Shown here: in pieces, positions 16,877 through 24,585 of the stretch
How the letters are laid out: every line of letters starts with the position of its first letter
Position numbering within the stretch: the first letter of the stretch is position 1
Assembly (NCBI RefSeq): GCF_018437275.1
Contig: NZ_JAAMFK010000004.1
Coordinates: forward strand, 1-64,000
Source: Fructobacillus broussonetiae
GTDB lineage: Bacteria; Bacillota; Bacilli; Lactobacillales; Lactobacillaceae
Length of the DNA: 64,000 nucleotides
Reading direction: 5' to 3'
Program-made: the position numbers and the translations under genes
The notes under the pieces: model-generated
Databases searched by the model: none
Told to the model about the DNA's origin: nothing
The model's input: the letters and a program-made list of their open reading frames with translations, nothing else

Positions 16877-16972
16877 TTTACTTAGTGAGAAGAAGGTGCT
16901 ATGTTTATGTCAGGTAATTATCAAGATTGAAATACCCACTTTCGAAAACACCGCCGGTCAGCGGTGTTTTTT
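16877..16972 (+). ncRNA. candidate antitoxin small RNA A2
   Basis: Promoter TTTACT (16877-16882), 17-nt spacer, TATGTT (16900-16905; one change from copy A1), then ~45 nt and a terminator whose sequence (ACACCGCCGGTCAGCGGTGT) is identical to that of A1. Convergent with peptide copy 2, whose terminator (CCCCCGA ... TCGGGGG) lies at 16986-17007. Confidence 0.5.
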
Positions 16973-17016
16973 CTTTTATAAGAAAACCCCCGACGGGGAA
17001 TCGGGGGACATGTTGA

Positions 17017-17136
17017 TTAATCGTCGTGGAACAACGAATTAATCCACTTTTTCAGCTGGTCTAATATTAAATCAACTAAAAATTGATTTAATACAGCACT
17101 AGGCAGCTGAGCTATAGTTTTAAGAATCTCTTCCAT
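17017..17136 (-). CDS. 39-aa amphipathic peptide, candidate type I toxin (copy 2)
   Basis: 39 codons, ATG at 17136, SD aaaggagg 6 nt upstream. It contains IAQLPSAVLNQFLVDLILDQ, then LKKW and the same acidic end HDD. Paralogue of copy 1: the AQLP, VDL and LDQLKK blocks and tail are invariant while E/S, D/N, F/I and V/I swaps keep the helix character. The leader hairpin (GGCACT/AGTGCC) precedes the SD. Function not recognised; the type I toxin reading rests on the convergent small RNA, the leader hairpin and the duplication. Confidence 0.65.
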   Translation of the reverse strand: MEEILKTIAQLPSAVLNQFLVDLILDQLKKWINSLFHDD

Positions 17137-17277
17137 GTTTAACCTCCTTTCCAGGCACTTAAACCTAGTGCCATCAAAAGAGGACAATCTTTTTGCTTCA
17201 TCGAATGATACGTAGAATAGTCATTTTTATCGCAAAAAAAGACCTAACCTGAATTAAATTTAATTAGGACATGAGTA

Positions 17278-17377
17278 TTTACTTGGTGAGTAGAAGGTGT
17301 TATATTTTAGTCATAGTTTTAAGGATTGTTGTTTGACCAACTTTCTCAAAGCCACCGTGGGGACGGTGGCTTTTTTT
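17278..17377 (+). ncRNA. candidate small RNA B2
   Basis: Promoter TTTACT (17278-17283), 17-nt spacer, TATATT (17301-17306), ~50-nt body with a CCAACTTTC block, terminator with the same stem and loop as B1 (GCCACCGTGGGGACGGTGGC). Ends facing the terminator of the minus-strand membrane-protein operon. Confidence 0.45.
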
Positions 17378-17384
17378 AATGCAA

Positions 17385-17417
17385 TAAAAAAGACCCAACG
17401 TGATGTTGGGCCTTTTT
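17385..17417. terminator. terminator of the membrane-protein operon
   Basis: AAAGACCCAAC, loop GTGAT, GTTGGGCCTTTTT; reads as a terminator on the minus strand directly after the stop at 17422 and on the plus strand as backup for small RNA B2. Confidence 0.75.
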
Positions 17418-17421
17418 GCGT

Positions 17422-17868
17422 TTAATATTCTTTGTCATACTTGTACCAGCGGGTGAGGTAACGGTAGCTTGGTAGGAAGAAGGCGATACCAGCCCAAAGG
17501 ATAAAGATTCCCTTGGTAAAAGCAAAGTCGCTCATGTCATTTCCTTGTAGGAACAAGAGGCCCCAACCAAAACCGATAGAAATGATGAAGGTGTAATCCT
17601 TGATTAAATCAGCGTTGATTTTGTTGATGATGCTCTTTTCGCGTTCATCGGTAGCGAGTTCTAAAGCGTTTTTCTTCAAAACATTGATTTGTAACTTCTT
17701 TTTAACGTAGAAAGCAAAGATGGCGTAGATGACTACTGAAATGATGAGGCCGGCAATTGATGCTGTTTCATAATTAAATAGATATAGTCCAGCCCAAACC
17801 ATGGCCATCACGGTCATCAGTGTGTTGGAGTAGAAACTCCAAATAACATACTGTTTTATTTTAGACAT
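17422..17868 (-). CDS. small membrane protein (paralogue 1), unknown
   Basis: 148 aa with four hydrophobic segments arranged as two pairs (~12-30, ~37-55; ~92-108, ~118-135) around a cytoplasmic block ELATDEREKSIINKINADLI. The block is shared with the next gene (FIADERDAAILEKVN), so the two are tandem paralogues. The layout 'small XRE regulator + DUF2178/6773-like four-helix proteins' is common in Firmicutes, but the function is unknown. SD 'aaggagt' upstream; 18-nt gap to its partner, so same operon. Confidence 0.7.
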   Translation of the reverse strand: MSKIKQYVIWSFYSNTLMTVMAMVWAGLYLFNYETASIAGLIISVVIYAIFAFYVKKKLQINVLKKNALELATDEREKSIINKINADLIKDYTFIISIGFGWGLLFLQGNDMSDFAFTKGIFILWAGIAFFLPSYRYLTRWYKYDKEY

Positions 17869-17886
17869 TGATATACTCCTTAAAAA

Positions 17887-18324
17887 TTATTCTTGATCGA
17901 ACTTGTTCCAGAGATAGTAGTACTCGCAGGTTGGAAGAATGGTGGCCGTCACCATAAAGAAGGCGAACAATATCACTTTGTAAGCTGACTCCATCGTTGA
18001 ATTGAAGACAAAGAATCCGACAATCAGTAAGGAGTAGGCAATGTTATCTCGGTTATAACGAATCGTGTGGTTTACTTTTTCTAGTATTGCTGCGTCTCTT
18101 TCATCGGCGATGAAATCAAATTTGTTCGCGTTGAATAGGTTGATGTCGAAAAGCTTTTGGACAAGGGCCATCCCTGCGAGAAAAGTAATGGAGCAAGCGA
18201 TAAATAAGTCAAAAGCGATGTCACGTTGATTAAATCCTTGGAAAAGAACTGCTGCAATAGCAAGGCTCTGCCAAAGTAGTTTCCAATAGAAAGTAAAACG
18301 AACGTATTTCTTTGTTTTAGACAT
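17887..18324 (-). CDS. small membrane protein (paralogue 2), unknown
   Basis: 145 aa; begins MSKTKKYVRFTFYWKLLW, like its neighbour (MSKIKQYVIWSFYSN), and has the same four-helix plan with a central DERD box. Its start lies 2 nt from the stop of the XRE gene (18327), so the three are one operon. I cannot assign a function; a possible role is a membrane complex under control of the small repressor. Confidence 0.7.
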   Translation of the reverse strand: MSKTKKYVRFTFYWKLLWQSLAIAAVLFQGFNQRDIAFDLFIACSITFLAGMALVQKLFDINLFNANKFDFIADERDAAILEKVNHTIRYNRDNIAYSLLIVGFFVFNSTMESAYKVILFAFFMVTATILPTCEYYYLWNKFDQE

Positions 18325-18326
18325 GG

Positions 18327-18548
18327 TTAGATTTCCTTATCTGATAGGCGGATGGGCTTGTCGTAGTGGAAGAGGTCTTGAACAGTTGTGTGCAAGACGT
18401 AGGCCAGTTCGAAAGCAAGTGCGAGTGATGGGTCGTACTTGTTGTTTTCGATGGCGTTGATCGTTTGACGGGTGACGCCAGTGCGCTGAGCGAGCTCGTC
18501 TTGTGAGAAACGTTGGCTCTTGCGCATTTCACGAATTTGATTCAGCAT
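18327..18548 (-). CDS. small XRE-family repressor
   Basis: 73 aa from the ATG at 18548, picked because GGAG lies 8-9 nt upstream (the upstream in-frame ATG has none). Almost the whole protein is a Cro/CI domain (RFSQDELAQRTGVTRQTINAIENNKYDPSLALAFELA) as in YozG/SinR-like single-domain regulators. A perfect palindrome in its own promoter region indicates autoregulation and control of the two membrane proteins. Confidence 0.85.
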   Translation of the reverse strand: MLNQIREMRKSQRFSQDELAQRTGVTRQTINAIENNKYDPSLALAFELAYVLHTTVQDLFHYDKPIRLSDKEI

Positions 18549-18568
18549 GGTTATTTTCTCCAATCAAA

Positions 18569-18631
18569 ATGTCAAAGTGTTTTGACATAATTAGTAAAAC
18601 ATCCTTTACATAAAATGTCAAAGACCTTTTA
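18569..18631 (-). promoter_or_regulatory. palindromic operator array of the small XRE operon
   Basis: Perfect inverted repeat ATGTCAAA-GTGT-TTTGACAT at 18569-18588. A second, looser copy at 18614-18632 (ATGTCAAA-GACC-TTTTACA) and a third half-type site between (GTAAAACA...TTTACAT, 18594-18611) follow. On the minus strand these overlap the TTGACA-type promoter elements. Spacing near 45 bp between the two main sites suggests cooperative binding. Confidence 0.65.
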
Positions 18632-18645
18632 CAAAAAAGTAGTAA

Positions 18646-18677
18646 AAAAGCACAACGTGATATACGTTGTGCTTTTA
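18646..18677 (-). terminator. terminator of the anchored-protein gene
   Basis: AAGCACAACGT, loop, ACGTTGTGCTT with a minus-strand T-run; overlaps the stop codon of the gene ending at 18675. Confidence 0.8.
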
Positions 18678-19118
18678 ATCGTTATAGGGTTCGGATTTGG
18701 AAGCCACTTCATCTAAATCTTTTGCCTCGATATATTTTTGATAGTCGTCACCATTGTAGGTGAAGGATTGAATCTGATCAGTAGGTTGCTTTGTGTATAT
18801 GGCAAAGTAACCCATGCGGTAGTAAGAAGCAACAACCGGAGTTTTCTTGCCGTGAATGGTTAGTTGCGACTTCCAATAAATTGAGCCGTTATCTAGATGC
18901 CCTTCCGTCATTGGAAGAAGCGTGATTTTTTTACCTGAGAAGTAGGTTAAATCATTTGATTCTTTATCTTCATCTTTTTGGCCGTCAACTCGATTTTGAT
19001 CCTGAAAATTGTCCAGATTCTTTTTTGGTTTTGAGTCGAGCGTCATCACCACAAGTGAAACGGTTGCGAGAAAAATCAGGGTCGCGAATGCGACTTTGCC
19101 CTTAAGGGTTTTAAACAT
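18675..19118 (-). CDS. membrane-anchored protein of unknown function
   Basis: 147 aa from ATG at 19118, which has AGGAG 9 nt upstream; the longer frame to 19187 lacks an SD. One N-terminal membrane helix (~8-27) is followed by a Lys/Asp/Glu-rich linker (~30-55) and a ~90-residue outside domain with many aromatic residues (IYWKSQLTIHG; ASYYRMGYFAIYTKQP; FTYNGDDYQKYIEA). I do not recognise the family. It is a single gene with its own terminator between the XRE operon and thyA. Confidence 0.65.
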   Translation of the reverse strand: MFKTLKGKVAFATLIFLATVSLVVMTLDSKPKKNLDNFQDQNRVDGQKDEDKESNDLTYFSGKKITLLPMTEGHLDNGSIYWKSQLTIHGKKTPVVASYYRMGYFAIYTKQPTDQIQSFTYNGDDYQKYIEAKDLDEVASKSEPYND

Positions 19119-19178
19119 TAAAAATACTCCTAATAACAGTAGGGACAGTTTATCGTTTCGCTGAGTGAATGTAAACAT

Positions 19179-19210
19179 AAAAAGCACAACGTTTCAAACG
19201 TTGTGCTCTT
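19179..19210 (-). terminator. terminator of thyA
   Basis: AGCACAACGT, loop, ACGTTGTGCT then T-run on the minus strand. Its stem sequence is nearly the same as the terminator at 18646, suggesting local copying. Confidence 0.8.
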
Positions 19211-19216
19211 ACTCGT

Positions 19217-20179
19217 TTAAACAGCAACCGGTGCCTTGATTGCTGGTTCTGATTCGTAGTCCACCAACTTGATGTCATCCATCGTGTAGTCAAAGATGGA
19301 CTTCACTTCAGGATTCAACCAAATCTTAGGCAAGTCGTGCATTGGACGTGACAATTGTTCTTCCACTTGTTCCACGTGGTTCTTGTAGATGTGCGTGTCA
19401 CCAATCGTGTGGACGAAGTCACCGACTTCAAGACCTGTTTGTGCCGCAATCATGTGAATGAGCAATGAGTATGAGGCGATGTTAAAGGGCACACCCAAGA
19501 AGAAGTCACCGGAACGTTGGTAAAGTTGGGCAGACAACTTACCATCTGACACGTAGAACTGTGACAAAACGTGACAAGATGGCAACGGAGCCTGTGGGGT
19601 TGTTTCGGCGTTCCATGCTGATAGGATTAAACGACGTGAGTTGGGGTTCGTCTTAATTTGGTCAATCAAGTTTTGAATCTGGTCAACTTCTTGACCACCT
19701 GGCTTAACAGATGCCCATGAACGCCAGAGCTTTCCGTAAACCTCACCGATGTAACCAAACTTTTCCATGAAGTCGTCGTCTTCCAAAATTAATTGAACAA
19801 AACAATCCTTTTGCTTCAAGTATTCTGCCTTAAATTCAGGATCTTTTTCAGAACGGAGTCCAAAATCGGTCATGTCAGGACCATCATAGTCTTCTGATTC
19901 GACCCACTTCTTAAAGGCCCATTCGTCCCAAATGTGGTTGTTGTTTTGGAGCAGGAAACGGATGTTGTTATCACCTCGCAAGAACCAAAGTAATTCAGAC
20001 TTGATGAGCTTGAAGAAGACTTTCTTCGTCGTTAACATTGGGAAACCTTCGTTCAAGTTGAAGCGCATCTGCGTTCCAAAGATGGAGTATGTACCCGTTC
20101 CTGTACGATCAGCCTTGTAGTGACCTTCGTCCAGGATGCGGCGGGCCAAGTCCAAATATTGTTCTTCGTTTTTGCTCAT
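19217..20179 (-). CDS. thyA: thymidylate synthase
   Basis: 320 aa, matching the long form (with ~50-aa insert, around [18 protein letters not shown]) found in Lactobacillales. Active-site Cys in [13 protein letters not shown], dUMP-binding [23 protein letters not shown] (split as QLYQRSGD and [12 protein letters not shown]), and the C-terminal AVV-type end (IKAPVAV). It converts dUMP to dTMP using methylene-tetrahydrofolate, linking it functionally with the dCMP deaminase and folD close by. Confidence 0.97.
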   Translation of the reverse strand: MSKNEEQYLDLARRILDEGHYKADRTGTGTYSIFGTQMRFNLNEGFPMLTTKKVFFKLIKSELLWFLRGDNNIRFLLQNNNHIWDEWAFKKWVESEDYDGPDMTDFGLRSEKDPEFKAEYLKQKDCFVQLILEDDDFMEKFGYIGEVYGKLWRSWASVKPGGQEVDQIQNLIDQIKTNPNSRRLILSAWNAETTPQAPLPSCHVLSQFYVSDGKLSAQLYQRSGDFFLGVPFNIASYSLLIHMIAAQTGLEVGDFVHTIGDTHIYKNHVEQVEEQLSRPMHDLPKIWLNPEVKSIFDYTMDDIKLVDYESEPAIKAPVAV

Positions 20180-20259
20180 GTTACAACCTCATTCATCGTG
20201 ATTTATCATTGTTTAAGTATGACGAATTGGGGATGGTTTTTCAAGTGTCAAAATGGTGT

Positions 20260-20276
20260 GGTGCGGGTTTGACTTT
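20260..20276 (-). repeat. dispersed 17-bp intergenic motif, copy
   Basis: AAAGTCAAACCCGCACC on the minus strand, preceded by CTATA. Nearby GTCAAA (20247-20252) and TTTGAC (20268-20273) form an inverted pair around it. Confidence 0.55.
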
Positions 20277-20302
20277 TATAGGAACCATATGCTCATTTTG
20301 TC

Positions 20303-20330
20303 TAATAAAAAAAGCCACTAAAAGTGGCTG
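20303..20330 (-). terminator. terminator of the dCMP deaminase gene
   Basis: AGCCACT, loop, AGTGGCT followed on the minus strand by seven T. Confidence 0.8.
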
Positions 20331-20342
20331 ATTCTTGAAATA

Positions 20343-20819
20343 TTACTTTAAAAATTGGGCCAAATTGATTTGTTCGGCCGTTTCTGCTTCGAAGGGAACT
20401 TGACGCAAAGGGACTTGCTTTTCTTTTAAAAGATTTTCAGCAAACTCGTCGTTTCGGTAATCGCGCATAAAGTTGATTTTCTTAATGCCAGCTTGAAGGA
20501 GCAACTTGGTACAGAAAATACAGGGAGCATCGGTTACGTAGAGAGTGGAACCATCAACCCCAATTCCCATTGAGGCAGCCTGCATGAGGGCGTTTTTTTC
20601 GGCGTGAACAGCTCGGATGCAGTGGCCATCGACGATGTAATCGCCAACTTCGGTACAGTGTGGCGTACCCGAAACAGCGCCGTTATAACCAGAAGCGATG
20701 ATGCGGTTATCCTTCACCAAAATGGCCCCGACGTGGCGACGGGTACAAGTCGAACGGGTCGACAAGATGGCGGACTGCGCGATGAAGTACTGGTCCCATG
20801 AAATTCGTTCGTCGGTCAT
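20343..20819 (-). CDS. comEB: dCMP deaminase (ComEB-like)
   Basis: 158 aa zinc-dependent deaminase: HAEKNALMQ supplies the His ligand and catalytic Glu, and PCIFCTKLL supplies the two Cys ligands; TCTRRHVGAILV is the conserved entry motif. It makes dUMP from dCMP for thymidylate synthase. In Firmicutes the homologue is named ComEB although it is not needed for DNA uptake. Divergent from folD with a 91-bp spacer that must hold both promoters. Confidence 0.92.
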   Translation of the reverse strand: MTDERISWDQYFIAQSAILSTRSTCTRRHVGAILVKDNRIIASGYNGAVSGTPHCTEVGDYIVDGHCIRAVHAEKNALMQAASMGIGVDGSTLYVTDAPCIFCTKLLLQAGIKKINFMRDYRNDEFAENLLKEKQVPLRQVPFEAETAEQINLAQFLK

Positions 20820-20910
20820 TTTCTACTCCTTTTGCGTTGTGCTTTGATAGAATATAAGATATTGATATTTTACAACACTTCACCGCTACAGAGGAATGAA
20901 AGGGGCTAAA

Positions 20911-21765
20911 ATGGCTAATATTTTAGACGGAAAAAAGGTCGCAAAAGAACTCCGCGAGGAATTGGCGGAAGAAATCTCGGCTGCTGGGGATGCCCTTTCA
21001 CTCGCCGTTTTGTTTGATCCAAAAGACGACGGGTCCCGCCTGTACGTCGGGATGAAGCAACGTGCCGCGGCCAAGGTGGGGATTGAAACGAAGGATTTTG
21101 AAGTTTCACCTGGACAGACCACACAAGATGCCATTGCAATGGTAGAAAAGTTGAACGCTGACGATTCCGTTAATGGAATTTTGGTGCAGGCACCGCTCCC
21201 AGAAGGTATTGACGACGCGGCGGTTTTTGCGGCTGTTGCGCCTGAAAAAGACGTCGATGGACTAGGCGTTACGAACCAAGGCCGTTTGTTTGCAAACGAA
21301 AAGGGGAGCTACCCGGTCGCCGCTACGCCGAAGGGTGTGATGACGCTTTTGGACCGCTATGGTTTGGACGTTGCTGGAAAGACTGCCGTTGTTGTGGGTC
21401 GCTCCCAGTTGTTTGGACGCCCAATGGCAGCCTTGTTGTTGAACGCGAATGCGACGGTTTCGATTGCCCACCGTTACACATCAAAAGAAGTCTTGGACGA
21501 CATGTTGGCGAAGGCTGACATCATTGTTTGCGGTGTCGGTAAGCCGAACTTCATTCGTGGTGAGCAAATTAAAGCGGGTGCCATTGTGATTGACGTGGGA
21601 ATGAACCTCGTTGATGGCAAGGCTTGCGGAGATGTTAATCAAGAGGAGGCCATGGCGAAAGCTTCTTGGTTGACGCCCGTGCCGGGCGGTGTTGGTCCCA
21701 TGACAATCGCCACGTTACTCGAATCCACGCGTCAGGCGGCTTTGGAACAGAAGGCGTTAAAGTAA
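20911..21765 (+). CDS. folD: methylenetetrahydrofolate dehydrogenase/cyclohydrolase
   Basis: 284 aa from ATG at 20911 (AAAGGGG just upstream; the ATG at 20896 overlaps its own SD region). Catalytic Tyr/Lys in SRLYVGMKQRAAAKVGI, then KDVDGL, NADP loop VVVGRSQLFGRPMA and PVPGGVGPMT, all family signatures. It interconverts methylene-, methenyl- and formyl-tetrahydrofolate and so feeds thyA. Length is normal (283-285 aa). A strong terminator follows. Confidence 0.96.
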   Translation: MANILDGKKVAKELREELAEEISAAGDALSLAVLFDPKDDGSRLYVGMKQRAAAKVGIETKDFEVSPGQTTQDAIAMVEKLNADDSVNGILVQAPLPEGIDDAAVFAAVAPEKDVDGLGVTNQGRLFANEKGSYPVAATPKGVMTLLDRYGLDVAGKTAVVVGRSQLFGRPMAALLLNANATVSIAHRYTSKEVLDDMLAKADIIVCGVGKPNFIRGEQIKAGAIVIDVGMNLVDGKACGDVNQEEAMAKASWLTPVPGGVGPMTIATLLESTRQAALEQKALK

Positions 21766-21778
21766 ATATATGGCGTTT

Positions 21779-21814
21779 TAAGTCGTTCCCCGAAAGGGGG
21801 ACGGCTTTTTTTTA
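21779..21814 (+). terminator. terminator of folD
   Basis: AAGTCGTTCCCC, loop GAAA, GGGGGACGGCTT with an eight-T run. Confidence 0.85.
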
Positions 21815-21852
21815 TATATTTATAGAAAAAATTGCGATAAGTTCTGAGACTT

Positions 21853-21860
21853 TACGTATT
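21853..21860 (+). promoter_or_regulatory. possible competence (cin-box-like) element before comGA
   Basis: TACGTATT, 24 nt before the comGA ATG, loosely resembles the TACGAATA box used by ComX/SigX-type sigma factors in lactic acid bacteria. No sigma-A promoter is clear in the same spacer. Two mismatches, so weak. Confidence 0.25.
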
Positions 21861-21883
21861 ATTCGCGTGAAGGGAGGAAGAGC

Positions 21884-22828
21884 ATGCCAAGTAATTTTTC
21901 ATCATTGCCCACCCCTGATCATTCCTCTGCCCAACCCTGGCTTGACCACTTTCTCCAAACTGCCATCGCTCAGCACTTTTCTGATCTCTATTTCAAGCCT
22001 TCCGTCGATGGTTATCGTCTCTCCGGTCAAGCTCGTGGTGAGCTTCGTTTTATTCTTTCTCTCTCCCATGACTTTGCCGAACGACTGCTTTCCATCATCA
22101 AGTATCACGCACTGCTCAACCTTGCTGAAAAGCGCCGCCCCCAACTCGGCCGCTTTACCTTTCAAGGGCACTTCGTACGGGTGTCTTCCGTTGGTGATTT
22201 TCTCGGCAGGGAGAGCATTGTTCTCCGTATTATCTACCCGGATTTAGGCGAACAGCGTTTTATTGATGATCGACAAATGGCGCACTTATCATCCGAACAA
22301 CCAGATAATGGCCTCTATCTGTTATCTGGTCCAACAGGTGCTGGTAAAACCAGCACACTCTATCGCCTGCTACACACCTGGTCGAAGGGGCGGGTCGTTT
22401 TAACTGTTGAAGACCCCGTTGAATATTATCAGCCCGATTATCTGCAACTTCAGGTCAATGCCGACGCTGGTATTTTCTACGAGGACCTCATCAAAGTGGC
22501 GTTAAGACAACGACCTGACATCCTAGTTATTGGCGAGATTCGAGATGGAAAAACGGCTGCTGCGGCATTGCAAGCGGCTCTGTCAGGGCACCTTGTTCTG
22601 TCAACCATTCACGCGAATTCCGCCTCCATGGTCATTAACCGCTTAATTGACCTCGGCTTAGATTTAGCCTTGGTGCAGGCGGCTCTGGTGAAGACTGTCT
22701 ACCAACGACTGGTGCGAAATGATGAAGGCGAGTTAGCAGCCACCCTTTCGTGGATCGACTGGCGAGAAGGTGAAGTGACTAATGTGTCTGGGATTCCAGA
22801 AAGGACGACGGATGAAACTTGCGATTAA
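21884..22828 (+). CDS. comGA: competence pilus assembly ATPase ComGA
   Basis: 314 aa, SD gggagg 8 nt before ATG. GspE/PilB-family secretion ATPase: Walker A GPTGAGKTSTLYRLL, Asp box (VEDPVEYY), Walker B ILVIGEIRDGKTA and His box (STIHANSASMVINRLIDLG). It lacks the long N-terminal domain and the zinc motif of PilB, as usual for ComGA. It powers the pseudopilus that pulls in DNA. First gene of a seven-gene operon without internal terminators. Confidence 0.95.
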   Translation: MPSNFSSLPTPDHSSAQPWLDHFLQTAIAQHFSDLYFKPSVDGYRLSGQARGELRFILSLSHDFAERLLSIIKYHALLNLAEKRRPQLGRFTFQGHFVRVSSVGDFLGRESIVLRIIYPDLGEQRFIDDRQMAHLSSEQPDNGLYLLSGPTGAGKTSTLYRLLHTWSKGRVVLTVEDPVEYYQPDYLQLQVNADAGIFYEDLIKVALRQRPDILVIGEIRDGKTAAAALQAALSGHLVLSTIHANSASMVINRLIDLGLDLALVQAALVKTVYQRLVRNDEGELAATLSWIDWREGEVTNVSGIPERTTDETCD

Positions 22829-23834
22829 GAAACAGCGACTGGCAAAAACCGACCAGGTTCTCTTTTTAAAGGAACTTGCAGAATTAGGACAGGCGGGATA
22901 CTCCGTGAATCAGTCACTGAATATCTTGCTTGGCGCACATCGAAGTTGGCAGGTTCAACTTGAAAAGGTGCAAGAAGAATTGGGAACGGGAAACAGAATT
23001 TCATCTGCCTTTGCTCCTCTTTTTGATTCAGACGTTCAAGTTTATCTTCGCCTGGCTGAGGAACAGGGACGCTTTTCAGAAACAATGCAGGAATTAGCCA
23101 GTAAAATGCAGTTGATTATCGATTACAAGCGCCAATTAAAAGCCGCTTTAACGTATCCAGCCATTCTCTTAATCATTTTATTTGCTTTGGTTTTTGGACT
23201 GGAAAAAACGTTATATCCAGTCTTTGCAACGCTTACTGAAACGTTGGGACAGGGCCGAGAAAACTTTGCCCTGACGGTTCTTAATATTTTATTGGGGATT
23301 GTGTTATTAGTTTGCGCAGTAGTCGTTTTCAGCTACCTTGTTTTAATCAAAGTGCGTCCAGTAAGACGCTGCCACTTAGTCGCCAGAATACCGTATCTGC
23401 GTGCGCTAAGTAAGTCGCTGATTTCTGCTTTGCTCGCTGAGCAATTAGCCCTTTTGTTGAAGGCGGGGTTGACGCTACCCGCTATCATCGCGACTTTCGC
23501 ACAAGAAGGTAAGAAAAGCCTTGCACAGGAAATGGCGAGAGAGGCCCAGCTTTTTTTAAAAGAAGGCCAGGGTATTTCTTCTTGGATCGACCGCCAGCCC
23601 TATTTGAATCAAACGCTATCAGCCTATTTGAGCCGAGGCTTTAATGCCTCTCTCTTGGCCACCTACTTGTCCTATTTTGCCAAACATGAGTTCAGGGATT
23701 TTGACCGTCGTATCAAGCGCCTCTTTGCCTGGATTCAACCGATTCTTTTTGCAGTCATCGGTGCAGCTATTGTGTTACTTTACTTGGCTATGCTTTTACC
23801 CCTTTATAAAAATCTAGGAGGAATTCAAACATGA
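22812..23834 (+). CDS. comGB: competence pilus inner-membrane platform protein ComGB
   Basis: 340 aa from ATG at 22812 (AAAGGA 8 nt upstream), overlapping comGA by 17 bp. PilC/GspF family: two T2SSF domains, each with cytoplasmic helices (KDLKELAELGQAGYS-like start) and three membrane helices near residues ~115-140, ~160-185 and ~310-335. It anchors the ATPase to the growing pseudopilus. Length is the family norm. Confidence 0.92.
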   Translation: MKLAIKKQRLAKTDQVLFLKELAELGQAGYSVNQSLNILLGAHRSWQVQLEKVQEELGTGNRISSAFAPLFDSDVQVYLRLAEEQGRFSETMQELASKMQLIIDYKRQLKAALTYPAILLIILFALVFGLEKTLYPVFATLTETLGQGRENFALTVLNILLGIVLLVCAVVVFSYLVLIKVRPVRRCHLVARIPYLRALSKSLISALLAEQLALLLKAGLTLPAIIATFAQEGKKSLAQEMAREAQLFLKEGQGISSWIDRQPYLNQTLSAYLSRGFNASLLATYLSYFAKHEFRDFDRRIKRLFAWIQPILFAVIGAAIVLLYLAMLLPLYKNLGGIQT

Positions 23835-24184
23835 AAACAGAAGAACAAAAGCAAATCACCTTATCAAAAACGCATTTCTTATCGAAGAAGCGAGAAGGAT
23901 TGACGTTGATTGAAGCAACGATTGTCCTCTTCATTATCGGTTTGTTAATGTTGCTGATCTTACCGAATCTATCGAACCAACGTGAACACGCGAAGGAGAC
24001 CCATCGCAAGGCAATGGCTGCTGCAGTCCAGACGCAAATTGATTTGTATCTAAACGACCATCCGGATCAAAGTAATGTCAACCTGGACCAACTTGAATCC
24101 AATGGCTATTTATCATCCGAGCAGGTGAATAAAGTAAACGACTTAGATATTACTGTTCAAGGCCGAGTAGCGAAGTTTGCTTAA
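23831..24184 (+). CDS. comGC: major pseudopilin ComGC
   Basis: 117 aa; overlaps comGB by 4 bp (ATGA), with SD aggagg. Class III prepilin signal: a basic 23-residue leader ending KKREG, then LTLIEATIVLFIIGLLMLLILP. The residue after the cleavage Gly is Leu instead of the usual Phe; Glu at +5 is kept. The C-terminal domain (~50-117) is the short soluble head. It is the main subunit of the DNA-uptake pilus and is cleaved by ComC, not seen in this window. Confidence 0.92.
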   Translation: MKTEEQKQITLSKTHFLSKKREGLTLIEATIVLFIIGLLMLLILPNLSNQREHAKETHRKAMAAAVQTQIDLYLNDHPDQSNVNLDQLESNGYLSSEQVNKVNDLDITVQGRVAKFA

Positions 24185-24584
24185 TCGTCGAGCGGCGTTC
24201 ACCCTAGTTGAATCATTACTTGTGTTGGGGATGGTAAGCCTCTTGCTGTTTTTGGCTGTACTGCTGAGGCCGCAGTCCTATGCCGGAATGGAAATCACGA
24301 CCTTTGAAAAACGTTTTTCCATTCTTTACCAAAAGGAACGTTTACTGGCGCAAGAAAAGGAACGGATTCTTCGGCTAACCTTCGATCGAGAAAGTGTTTG
24401 GAGCGAGGAGGAAGAATTGCCATTTCCTGTTGGTTATCAAATGAATCAAAGGGAAGTGGTTCAAGTGTCTTCAAGCGGCTTTGTTTCCCCAAGAACCATC
24501 ATTTTTTCAAACACTCAAAAAAAGAAGCAGCTGAAGTTAGTTTTTCTGTTTGGAGGTGGCGATTATTACTTCGAAGAAAAATAG
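24177..24584 (+). CDS. comGD: minor pseudopilin ComGD
   Basis: 135 aa, start overlaps comGC. The N-terminus MLNRRAAFTLVESLLVLGMVSLLLF is a very short prepilin leader with Ala rather than Gly before the cleavage Phe, and Glu at +5. A ~100-residue head follows. TTG start at 24177 inferred from overlap with comGC (GTTTGCTTAATCG region). Minor pilins prime assembly of the pilus tip. Confidence 0.85.
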   Translation: MLNRRAAFTLVESLLVLGMVSLLLFLAVLLRPQSYAGMEITTFEKRFSILYQKERLLAQEKERILRLTFDRESVWSEEEELPFPVGYQMNQREVVQVSSSGFVSPRTIIFSNTQKKKQLKLVFLFGGGDYYFEEK

Positions 24585-24585
24585 A

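Noticed and set aside
21666-22247. 193-codon frame across the folD end and comGA start
   Set aside because: It runs through the folD terminator and two well-supported genes in other frames.
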